DNA from: Conexibacter sp.
Lineage (GTDB): Bacteria > Actinomycetota > Thermoleophilia > Solirubrobacterales > Solirubrobacteraceae
Reading direction: 5' to 3'
DNA length: 22,215 nucleotides
NCBI GenBank assembly: GCA_025964295.1
Contig: JAOPZD010000654.1
Location: 1 to 22,215, forward strand
In this document: one piece after another, positions 6,675-14,023 of the stretch
Layout of the letters: every line of letters begins with the position of its first letter
Numbering within the stretch: the stretch's first letter is position 1
Position numbers and translations under genes: made by a program
The notes under the pieces: model-generated
The model's database searches: none
What the model saw: the letters and a program-made list of their open reading frames with translations, nothing else
What the model was told of the DNA's origin: nothing

Positions 6675-8606
6675 GTGCTGAGATGGCTTGCGACCGGGCG
6701 AACTCCAAGTCGTCACACTCGGTGTATTGCCTCGAAGCGTCCACCGCCCGGATTGCTGCTCCCGACGGCCGTTGTTCGCCGGCCGTCCGGGTTGTGGGTC
6801 CCGGAGGGAGCGGACCTGGGTGAGCGGCCGGATTTCGTGGTCCAGCTGCTCGGTGGAGCGGCGTTGTTGTTACCGGAGGTTGGTGTGAGCCCGAGCGGAT
6901 TGGACTTGTTCGCTGTCGGTCCGGATGAGGATGCGCTGGGCTGGCCGGTGTCGACGGAGGCCGAGCTGGTCGCGATGGTGGAGCGGCTGCCGTTTGAGCC
7001 GTCGATGCTGATGCTGTCGTGGCTGGAGGCGGCGGTGTCGTTGGCCGGCCAGGACCGTGAGGCGCAGTTGCGGCTCGCGGCCGAGTTCTTCGGCGCGGAC
7101 GCGCCGGTGGTGGCGGCGTTGTCGAACTGGGTGGCACAGGACCGAGCGCATCTGGTGTTCGACCCGCGGCATTTCGCGACGTTGCGCATGCTGCTGGTGC
7201 TACACGCGGCTGATGCGGCCATCGGTGACGGTGACCCGGACGGCGCGGTGTTCACGCGCGCCTTGTTCGCGACGAGCGCGCTGTTTGAGGCTTCCAGCGG
7301 CGCTCCAGAAGCGCCGACGGGCAACTTCGAGGACTGGTTGGCGTTCACCATCCGCGGCGGCGCGTACTACTCGTCGCGGTCGGCGGCGAACGTGGTGGCC
7401 CAGACGCACGCGTTGTGGGTTGACCTGGCTCGCCGGCAGGAGCTGACGGAGGTCCCGGAGTTCTTCGACGCCGACGCCTGGCTGACTAGCGCGCATGGCT
7501 TCTCGGCGCCGGAGCTCCTGGCGTTCGGCTTCGCCGTCATCTCGGGGACGAACATCCTGCATGAGGACCGCGAGTTCATCGACCGCTGCATCGTCCGCGA
7601 CGGGTTCGCGCAGAGCTCGGCGTTCGCGGACCGCGAGCCGGACGTGACGGGCGTGTTGGCGACTGACCGTGACGGCTACCGGGAACTCTTGAAGGCGCTG
7701 CCGGAGGCATCGCCGGCGGCGCAGCGCACCCCGTTTGAGCAGCGGCCGTTGTTGCGGCTGGCCGGCGGCGATTTCCTGTTGACGTCGCCGCATGCCATCT
7801 GGTCGTGGACGGGTCCGGGCATCTACTACAAGCTGCTGGACCTGGGCCGGGCGCAGGGCGAGAAGGGCCTCAATCAGGTCACGGGGTTCTACGGGCAGCT
7901 GATGGAGCGCTACTGCCTGGAGCTGGTGGACAGCGCCCACACGGGCGCCATGCCGGGGGCGGGGCGCGTGTTCGGCGACGAGCTGTCCGGGCCGAAGAAG
8001 GACCGGGTGCGGACGCCGGATGTGGCGGTGGACGCGGGCGAGGACCTGGTGTTGATGGAGGTCGTTTCGGGCCGGTTCACGTACGGCTCGCTGGTGCAGG
8101 GCAACGAGGACACGCTGGCGCGCGACATCACGAAGCTGGTGGACAAGAAGGTCGCGCAGCTGTCGGACCGTTCGGCGCAGCTGCTTTCGGGCTACATCAC
8201 CATCGCGGACATCGACGCAAGCAAGGCGCAGCGGGTCTGGCCGGTTCTGGTGGTGGCGGAGGGCGTGCTCGCTGCCGAGCCGTTGTGGCAGCACATCGAG
8301 GCCACGCACCCGGACGCCTTCGGGGACGAGCGCATCCGGCCGCTGACCATCGTGGACACGTTCGAGCTGGAGCTGCTGATGGGGCTGGTCGAGGAGGGGC
8401 ACCCGCTTGCGGACTTGCTCGCCAAGAAGACCTCGGGCGCGTACGCGAAGCTGCCGGCGGTCCGCTGGGTCTATGACGAGTTCCCGGAGGGCGGGAAGGT
8501 CCGCCGGGCGTCGTTCGTGACCGGCCATTGGGAGGCGTCGGTGCAGACCATGCTCGATGTCATGTTCCCGGACCGTGACCGCAGCGCAGACCCGCACCCC
8601 AGCTGA
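6675..8606 (+). CDS. Uncharacterised 643-residue protein with PD-(D/E)xK-like C-terminal segment
   Basis: This is the first cargo gene of the island. The first 30 or so residues from GTG 6675 are atypical and the true start may be a TTG or GTG further in. Residues about 35-430 are helical with no motif I can name. From about 440 the layout resembles a restriction-endonuclease-like core: RTPDVAVD (D449, D453), then a hydrophobic strand LVLMEVVSG with E462. The usual Lys of ExK is replaced by Val464, and a conserved-looking KKVAQL motif (K491/K492) follows on the next helix. This could be a variant or inactive nuclease, or a structural domain. A long opposite-strand frame (7200-8864) is Arg/Pro/His-rich and is rejected. 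The gene is probably defence or element cargo by location; its function is unknown. Confidence 0.6.
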   Translation: MLRWLATGRTPSRHTRCIASKRPPPGLLLPTAVVRRPSGLWVPEGADLGERPDFVVQLLGGAALLLPEVGVSPSGLDLFAVGPDEDALGWPVSTEAELVAMVERLPFEPSMLMLSWLEAAVSLAGQDREAQLRLAAEFFGADAPVVAALSNWVAQDRAHLVFDPRHFATLRMLLVLHAADAAIGDGDPDGAVFTRALFATSALFEASSGAPEAPTGNFEDWLAFTIRGGAYYSSRSAANVVAQTHALWVDLARRQELTEVPEFFDADAWLTSAHGFSAPELLAFGFAVISGTNILHEDREFIDRCIVRDGFAQSSAFADREPDVTGVLATDRDGYRELLKALPEASPAAQRTPFEQRPLLRLAGGDFLLTSPHAIWSWTGPGIYYKLLDLGRAQGEKGLNQVTGFYGQLMERYCLELVDSAHTGAMPGAGRVFGDELSGPKKDRVRTPDVAVDAGEDLVLMEVVSGRFTYGSLVQGNEDTLARDITKLVDKKVAQLSDRSAQLLSGYITIADIDASKAQRVWPVLVVAEGVLAAEPLWQHIEATHPDAFGDERIRPLTIVDTFELELLMGLVEEGHPLADLLAKKTSGAYAKLPAVRWVYDEFPEGGKVRRASFVTGHWEASVQTMLDVMFPDRDRSADPHPS

Positions 8607-8720
8607 GCGAGACGAGGGCATGGCCGTGCCCTCGTGCGGAGGTCGCCTGTCGGGATGGCCGACCAGTTCGGGTTGGACCACCGAGCGGTTCGACACCGCC
8701 GGTGATAAGACGGTCTCGCG

Positions 8721-8760
8721 GACCGTCGCGGACCGTCGCGGACCGTCGCGGACCGTCGCG
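8721..8760. repeat. Four perfect tandem copies of a 10-bp unit GACCGTCGCG
   Basis: The four units are exact and contiguous. Diverged partial units flank them on the left (CGGTCTCGCG, 8711-8720) and right. CGGTC (8711-8715) and GACCG (8721-8725) also form an inverted repeat at the left edge. A 10-bp period is not a multiple of three, which argues against a coding repeat. Confidence 0.85.
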
Positions 8761-8911
8761 GGCCTGCGCGAGGCCATGACGACCGAGCCCGTGCACGCGC
8801 ACCTGTCGCGGGTCAGGTAAGCGGGAGGGGGCGAGGATTCGAACTCGAAGCGGGGGCGCCGCAACGGCCGCAGACAACGGCGAAAGGATGCGGTTTCGCC
8901 CGGTATCGCGC

Positions 8912-8925
8912 GTACCCTAAGTGCA
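8912..8925 (+). promoter_or_regulatory. Possible leaderless promoter before GTG 8926
   Basis: TACCCT followed by seven bases and then GTG 8926 fits a -10 hexamer next to a leaderless start. No clear -35 is seen. Confidence 0.25.
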
Positions 8926-9258
8926 GTGACCCGTCCAGTTTCAGACTTCGCCTACGAGCCGCCCTGCGCGACCGTATCGCTGCGGGGACTCGGCACTGTC
9001 GAAGTGGTCGGCCGTCGGCTGCGGATGCAGACGTCCGGGTCGCATCGCCCGGCGTCCATGTTGACCGCGGGCTACTACCACGGCCGCAATATCGAACGGA
9101 TTGAGCACGCGGTCGACGAGATTGCGCGGAAGATCTACGCCGACGCCCCAGCCCACATGCCCGCGACGACGATGAGTTTCGCGGCTCGAACGCTGACGTA
9201 CGAATACCAGGCGTTCATCCTGGCCCTAAGGAGCACCGGATCCTTCCAGGAGGCTCAC
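8926..9258 (+). CDS. Uncharacterised open stretch upstream of the secreted-protein fragment (doubtful)
   Basis: The frame from GTG 8926 is continuous with the signal-peptide protein that starts at ATG 9259. The 111 residues before that ATG show no recognisable domain, and the internal ATG has a strong ribosome binding site of its own. It may be a remnant of an unrelated gene that happens to be in frame, or non-coding. A leaderless-type -10 precedes the GTG. Confidence 0.2.
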
Positions 9259-9552
9259 ATGACCCGCCATCTGCGGCCCGTGCTCGGCGCCGTCCTCATC
9301 TTCATCGCCATCGTCGCCGCTCCGCGACCGGCCTTCGCCGGCGGCTACGACGTCATCTCGTGCAACCAGACAGTGGCGGGCGGCGCCAACCACTCATGGG
9401 GCGCGGCGGCCGACGGCGGGATGACCGCCTACACCGACTGCCCGGCCGCGCAGGGGATCATGGCCCGTAACGTCTACCACTTGCGGAAGCCGGTGACGTG
9501 GGTCGCCTCCGGGCACTGCATGGCGATCAACAGCTGGTTGGTAAAGCTGTAG
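9259..9552 (+). pseudogene. N-terminal fragment of a secreted protein (signal peptide plus about 50 residues)
   Basis: ATG 9259 is preceded by AGGAGG at ideal spacing. The product has a classical signal peptide: basic MTRHLRP, a hydrophobic core VLGAVLIFIAIVAA, and a cleavage-type RPAFAGG. The mature part GGYDVISCNQTV and MTAYTDCPAAQGIMARNV resembles the start of large extracellular proteins with paired cysteines found in Solirubrobacterales-type genomes (recollection, not a search). From about 9475 the frame runs antisense into an ArdC-like gene and stops at 9552, so the natural protein is cut off at a recombination scar. A truncated 97-residue secreted product could still be made. Confidence 0.65.
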
Positions 9553-9686
9553 TTGTGGAACTTGGCGCGGGATCGCAGCCACGCCTGCCAGCTCTCGCTG
9601 GACTTCAGCGCCTCCACCGCCACCGCGGCACGCTGCCGGTCCGCCTCGCGCCGGGCGTCGCGCTCGGCCTCGGTCTTCGTCGACAC
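9474..9686 (-). pseudogene. Truncated ArdC-like antirestriction protein (N-terminal domain only)
   Basis: Translation from GTG 9686, which follows an AGGAGG ribosome binding site, gives 70 residues. They end with SWQAWLRSRAKFHNYSFTN and QLLIAMQCPEATHVTGFRKW. This is the single-stranded-DNA-binding N-terminal domain seen in ArdC-type antirestriction proteins, whose metalloprotease-like C-terminal domain should follow. Here it stops at TAG 9474-9476, exactly where the secreted-protein gene from the other strand begins to match. ArdC proteins usually ride on conjugative plasmids and integrative elements, so this piece points to a past conjugative element in the island. Confidence 0.7.
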
Positions 9687-9950
9687 GGGATCCTCCTCTG
9701 CCGAGGTCCCGCCCGCTGCGGGACCGTTGCCATCCCGCCGCACGCACGGACGCGTGCCATCGTGGGAGGGCTCCGGTTCCCGCGTGCAGGGTGGACCTCA
9801 GCGAGGCTGTCGCCGGAGCCAGTCGGGCCAAAGGTGGACGAGGCTTCGTCGACTAAGGGCCGACGCGGCGTTCAAGCGACGGGGAGGACGATGACTAGAC
9901 CTGTCCAGCCGACGCCGCAATTTGCGGTGTCGGCTGCGTAAGCTGCGAGC
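9687..9950. other. Non-coding gap with a long inverted repeat
   Basis: No gene is supported here. The clear feature is a 13-bp inverted repeat at 9906-9936: CAGCCGACGCCGC, loop AATTT, and GCGGTGTCGGCTG, paired except for one G-T wobble. It lies 15 bp upstream of the broken excisionase gene. No T-run follows, so it may be a control hairpin or protein-binding palindrome rather than an intrinsic terminator. Confidence 0.5.
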
Positions 9951-10154
9951 ATGCCCGCTGCTCTCCCGCTGGTGACGCGCCTAGAGATCGTCCGCGACTT
10001 CGCCTGGGCGAGACCGCGACGATCGATGCGGGCGTCGCGCGATCGACATTGACCTATCACGCCCGCGAGGGCGGGATGTTGCACCGTGCGCTACCGGCGC
10101 TCGGCGATCGAGCACTGGCTGGACGAGTCGCAGCGAGGGGCTCGTGCGCGCTGA
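9951..10154 (+). pseudogene. Broken excisionase-like HTH gene
   Basis: Pieces of a MerR/excisionase-type protein appear in different frames. ATG 9951 begins MPAALPLVTRLEIVRDFA. A second frame reads LGETATIDAGVARSTLTYHA and REGGMLH, the HTH core. A third reads VRYRRSAIEHWLDESQRG and ends at TGA 10152-10154, the usual wing and terminal helix. At least two frameshifts are needed to join them. Position directly before an integrase fits xis. It can no longer give a functional protein unless the sequence has errors. Confidence 0.5.
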
Positions 10155-10200
10155 CACGGTGGGGGCGAGTTCTGCCGGCTGGCGCCTCTAGGGGGTCAAG

Positions 10201-11458
10201 ATGACCAAGCGCGATTACGGCACGGGCAGCATCTACATCGATCAGTAGCGGAACGCCTACTATGGCCGGTGGCGTACCGCTGACGGTCGCAAGCTCAACC
10301 GCAAGATCGGGGCGGTGCGGGCTCGAGGAGAGTCCGACGGCCTGACGCGAGCTGAGGCCGAGCGACGCTTTCGCAAGATGCAGGAGGCCGAGGAGCGTCG
10401 GCCACGGCCCGCCGCGGGCGAACGGCACACGGTCGACGATGCCGCCAACTCGTTGCGCAGCAAGGTGACGATCCAGGGGTCGCGCAAGTCCTACTTGGAG
10501 AACTGCGAGTCGATGCAACGCGTCCATATCTCGCCGCGCATCGGCAGCAAGCCCGTCGACCGCGTGACGACCGCCCAGGTCGAGGTGGTCGCCGAGAAGA
10601 TGCTGGAGGCCGGGCTTGCGCCCAAGTCGGTGCGCAACCTCATCACCTTCCTGCACTCGGGCTTCGAGCACGCCATCGACAAGGGGTGGGCGGCCGAGAA
10701 CCCGGTGCGCCGAGCCGCGCGGCCCAAGCGTCGGCGCAGCGGCGACGTCGACCCGGATCTGCAGTTCCTGACGCTCGAGGAGCTCGACAAGGTGCTTGGC
10801 GCGATCCCGGACGAGATCGTCAGGCGCGAGCCGGCGCCGACGCGCCGCGGCCGGCGCGGTCCGGCGCCGCCGGTTCCGCCCGACGTGCTCGGCCCGGTCA
10901 TCCGGGTGATCGTGCTGGTCGCTGCCGCGACCGGATTGCGTCAAAGCGAGTTGTTGGGGTTGCGCTGGCGCGACGTCGACTGGGAGGTCCAGCGCATCCG
11001 CGTTCGCAACGCCTTCGTGCGCGGCGAGCACTCGGGGGAGGGGACGTCCCACCTGTCGACGCGGCGATCAGTGCCGATGGCCGACCTCGTCGTAGCGGCA
11101 CTGAAGGCGTGGTCAGAACGCACGCCATACTGCGCTCCCGACGACTTGGTCTTCGCTCATCCGCAGACCGGTCGGCCTGTCGATCGCTCGAAGCTCTCGC
11201 GGCGGTTCAAAGAGGCGTGCCCGCGATGCCGAGGTGCGGGATATCCGCTTCCACGATCTGCGGCACACGTTCGCGACGCGGCTGGCGGCTTCGGGGCAGC
11301 CGCTGCGGTTCATCCAAGAGCTGCTAGGGCATGCGGACGCGAAGACGACGCAGATCTACGCGCACTACGCGCCTTCCGAGCGAGAGGTCGAGATGGTCAA
11401 CGAGGCGTTCGCGAGGGCGCCGCTGCGCCCGCCGTCTGGAGCGGACCGTCTTCGTTGA
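10201..11458 (+). pseudogene. int: Tyrosine integrase of the island, inactivated by an early stop and a frameshift
   Basis: ATG 10201 has a good ribosome binding site (AGGGGGTC). The product starts MTKRDYGTGSIYIDQ and then meets TAG at 10246-10248 (codon 16). The same frame continues with the usual N-terminal YYGRWRTADGRKLNRKI, a core-binding domain (KSYLENCESMQRVHISPRIG) and the start of the catalytic domain with the first Arg (ATGLRQSELLGLRWRD). Near 11210-11235 the frame shifts. The remaining catalytic boxes are in the new frame: [16 protein letters not shown] (H-x-x-R), [15 protein letters not shown] (His and nucleophile Tyr), with the stop at 11458. Joined, it would be about 419 residues, normal for the family. 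Restart at GTG 10315 would lack the arm-binding domain. It probably inserted the island into tRNA-Pro before decaying. Confidence 0.88.
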
Positions 11459-11645
11459 GAATCCTGTCGCCAACTTGACGGGACCGTTCGACCGGTCGGT
11501 CTCCGTAGTTCGCGGTTATCGAGCATCTGGCTTCCTCAGCGGATCCAAGCGCCGCCGCTGCACAGCTCAGTCCTCGTCGAAGCCGAACTCGTCAGGTTGT
11601 AGCGGCTGGGTGTGACCCACCGACCGGCCTAAACTGGCGGCGGCG
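11459..11645 (+). promoter_or_regulatory. Spacer with possible leaderless promoter for the HEPN gene
   Basis: The -10-like TAAACT at 11630-11635 lies ten bases before GTG 11646, and there is no ribosome binding site in front of the GTG. A -35 is not clear. Nothing else stands out in the 187-bp gap. Confidence 0.35.
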
Positions 11646-13841
11646 GTGGAGGAAGCAGACGGCACAAACGAGAAGCGCCCGCGGGTGACTGGGACGGGCT
11701 GGCTGCCCGCCGCCGAGGATCCGGGCGAACGCCCGGACTGGACAGACGGCCGCTGCTTCCCGGCGGTGTGGCGCGACGTCCTACATTTCGTCGCTGGCGG
11801 GGTCATGGCCGCGGGCGCATCCGAGTGGCGGCATATGTGGCTCGAGGACGGGTGGGACGCACGGCCCGAGCCCGACACGGATGCGGACGTCGGCCAGGCG
11901 ATCGCCGCCAAGCTGCACATCGGTCTGCGGCTGCCGACCGTTCTCGCGGCGGCACGTCACGTGTGGGTGGATCCTGCGCTGGTCGCTGGGTTGCCGGAGT
12001 GGCCGGATGACTCGGTGCCCTGGACGTATGGTTTGGGTGTGGAGATCCCGGCGTCGCCGCTGTTTCTGGACTTCGAGGGAGACGACGGCGAGCCGGTCTC
12101 CTGGGCGGAACCGACGTGGCCGCTGGAGTTCCACCTGCGCGGAGCCTTGTGCTGGGCGGCCGACGGCGTTTGGAGCTTGGTGCCGATCGGCAGCGTTGGC
12201 GGACGCAATCCGTTCGGCGGCACCGACTACCAGCCGTGGGCGCGCGTCGTCTTCGCGCCCGGCGACGGCCCGTACCCCAACCCCGGTCCCGGCGACGTTG
12301 TCGTGCGTGGCGACGACATGATGGATACGTGGGTCGACATGGACGGCGAATCGCTGTGTGCGCACCGCATCTCCATCGCCTTGAACTTGGCCGCACGCGT
12401 CCTGCGCGTACTGTGGCTGATCGAGGCCACCGACGCCGAGCTTGTCCACCCGACCCTGCCTCGCCCCGAGCGGCGCCGTGCCGCGCGGGCCGGGCGCCGC
12501 ATCAGCGACGTCTTCGAGGGACTCCCGCGCGTCGTGCACAGCGACGCGGCGCAGGAAGAGGACGACGAGGTCTTCGAGACGCCCTGCCCGATCCCCAACA
12601 CCCACGCCCGGCTCGAGCAGGCGCACATCCTGTGGCACGAGGCGCTGGAGGCCTACCACGACGAGGCCCAGTTCCTGCGCAAGCTCAACCCGCTGATCGA
12701 GTCGCTGCGCACTGTCACGATGGTGCTGCAGAAGGAGATCGATCCGCTCGGGGCCGAGATCGCCCGCTGGTACGGCAAGTGGCAGCAGCGGATGGGCAAG
12801 GACTCGAAGATGAAGTGGGTCAAGGAGCGCCGCAACGAGGTCGTCCACGAGGGCGACATTCAAAAGCACTCCAGAGCGCGGATGAGCATCGTCGGCCCGC
12901 ACATCATCGGCCAGCCGGTCGAGATGGACGTCGATCCATCGACCACCGCCCACGACATGGTCCGGCGCGTACAGCTGGGCGGGCTCGATCGACGAGTCCG
13001 CGAGGACGGCCTGCTCGTGATCGAGCGTCGCTGGGCGGTGGAGCCGTTCGAAGACGACGAGCTGCTCGACATCCTCGCGCACTGCTTCGGCGTGCTCCTG
13101 CAGATCGTCTCCGAGGCACATGCGCAACTGGGCGGCGACATGGCCTCCTGCGAGGCCAACGAGGATGCGCTGCATGTCATCGACCTCGAGCTCGCGGCCC
13201 GCGCCGGACGGCCTGCCTGCATGTGGGCCGGCCGCGAGGCCCGGACAAGCAGACGCGATCTCGAGTCGGGAGCCCCGACCGGCCTCCGCATTCGCGAATC
13301 GCGCATCGACGCGGCCACCATCGACGACGTCCTCGAGCGCTACGGCGCGCCTGACAGCGGCCTGCCAGCAGCCGGGGCCACGCCACACGCGATTGCGGCC
13401 ACACTGCACCGCCACGCGCGCCGCGTCTTCGCGATCGACGGCCATCACGAGAGCATCGCCTGGCTACTACGCGACGGCCGAGTCATCGACCAGATGGGTA
13501 TCAACGCGGGTTCGCGGAGCGAGCGCTACATGATGTTCGAGCGCACCGGCGACGAGGCGGCCCGGATGGATGCCGATGCGGTGATCATCACCGGCGAGAT
13601 GTGGCACGCGGTCGCTCTGCCGCCGACCGACCCGCGCGCTGAGCAGCGCGCGACGGAGCGCGAGGACCGCGGCGAAGGGCTCGTCACCCAGCTCGTGCTG
13701 CGCGACGGATCCGTAGAGGCGTGGACGAGCGAGATCCGCCGCGACAGCGGCAGCGTCAGCCTAGAGGACGCGGAGCACGAGACGGCGCAGATAGCGCCGG
13801 TGTTCGCGCCGCTGATCCGCGCTTGGACCGGGAAGTCCTGA
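11646..13841 (+). CDS. Large HEPN-motif protein, candidate RNase/defence effector
   Basis: This 731-residue protein starts at GTG 11646. Residues 1-280 are Trp-, Pro- and acidic-rich with no domain I can name. Residues about 320-430 form a helical block (ARLEQAHILWHEALEAYHDE; LNPLIESLRTVTMVLQKEID; WYGKWQQRMGKDSKMKWVKE) ending in ERRNEVVHEGD. R396-N-x3-H401 fits the R-x4-6-H signature of HEPN ribonucleases, with the polar residue after Arg as usual. The C-terminal 270 residues look like a mixed alpha/beta domain without recognisable motifs. Many HEPN proteins in defence islands are metal-independent RNases that cause abortive infection; that role is inferred here. The SIR2 gene follows 182 bp later in the same direction. 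A long antisense frame (11781-13448) is Arg/His-rich and is rejected. Confidence 0.65.
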   Translation: MEEADGTNEKRPRVTGTGWLPAAEDPGERPDWTDGRCFPAVWRDVLHFVAGGVMAAGASEWRHMWLEDGWDARPEPDTDADVGQAIAAKLHIGLRLPTVLAAARHVWVDPALVAGLPEWPDDSVPWTYGLGVEIPASPLFLDFEGDDGEPVSWAEPTWPLEFHLRGALCWAADGVWSLVPIGSVGGRNPFGGTDYQPWARVVFAPGDGPYPNPGPGDVVVRGDDMMDTWVDMDGESLCAHRISIALNLAARVLRVLWLIEATDAELVHPTLPRPERRRAARAGRRISDVFEGLPRVVHSDAAQEEDDEVFETPCPIPNTHARLEQAHILWHEALEAYHDEAQFLRKLNPLIESLRTVTMVLQKEIDPLGAEIARWYGKWQQRMGKDSKMKWVKERRNEVVHEGDIQKHSRARMSIVGPHIIGQPVEMDVDPSTTAHDMVRRVQLGGLDRRVREDGLLVIERRWAVEPFEDDELLDILAHCFGVLLQIVSEAHAQLGGDMASCEANEDALHVIDLELAARAGRPACMWAGREARTSRRDLESGAPTGLRIRESRIDAATIDDVLERYGAPDSGLPAAGATPHAIAATLHRHARRVFAIDGHHESIAWLLRDGRVIDQMGINAGSRSERYMMFERTGDEAARMDADAVIITGEMWHAVALPPTDPRAEQRATEREDRGEGLVTQLVLRDGSVEAWTSEIRRDSGSVSLEDAEHETAQIAPVFAPLIRAWTGKS

Positions 13842-13940
13842 GCCGTCAACCTCCTCAACGGGCGGTAGCAGCGCAGCCGGCTCAGCGATTGGGCCGCGCG
13901 CCTGGTGTCGACGTCCTAGATTTGCTTTTCATCGAGAGCC

Positions 13941-13956
13941 GCGCCGCGCGCGGCGC
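13941..13956. repeat. Perfect 16-bp palindrome GCGCCGCGCGCGGCGC
   Basis: It lies in the 182-bp gap between the HEPN and SIR2 genes. The arms are all G/C. It could be a hairpin ending the HEPN transcript or an operator, but chance is possible in such GC-rich DNA. Confidence 0.35.
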
Positions 13957-14011
13957 TGAGGACGACGAGGACACCGACTAGTACCTCGGCGGGGATGTCG
14001 GAGGATCCTCG

Positions 14012-14023
14012 TAGGCTCGGGGC
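14012..14023 (+). promoter_or_regulatory. Possible leaderless promoter for the SIR2 gene
   Basis: TAGGCT at 14012-14017, then six bases, then GTG 14024. There is no ribosome binding site and no obvious -35. The spacing fits transcription starting at the start codon. Confidence 0.35.

Larger units (their letters stand above)
8607..8925. other. Non-coding gap with a minisatellite and a tRNA-like remnant
   Basis: No gene is supported in these 319 bp. It contains the 10-bp tandem repeat at 8721-8760. On the minus strand at about 8826-8850 there is also a stretch resembling the T-arm and 3' end of a tRNA (GAGTTCGAATCCTCGCCCCC), but no cloverleaf can be completed around it. Confidence 0.4.

Noticed and set aside
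8700..8770. CRISPR-like array
   Set aside because: The 10-bp units are directly adjacent with no spacers.
7200..8864. Minus-strand 554-codon open frame
   Set aside because: Extremely Arg/His/Gln-rich with no domain; it is the antisense of the 6675-8606 gene and of the 10-bp tandem repeat.
11781..13448. Minus-strand 555-codon open frame
   Set aside because: Antisense of the HEPN-motif gene; composition is that of GC-rich shadow frames and the plus strand carries the recognisable motifs.
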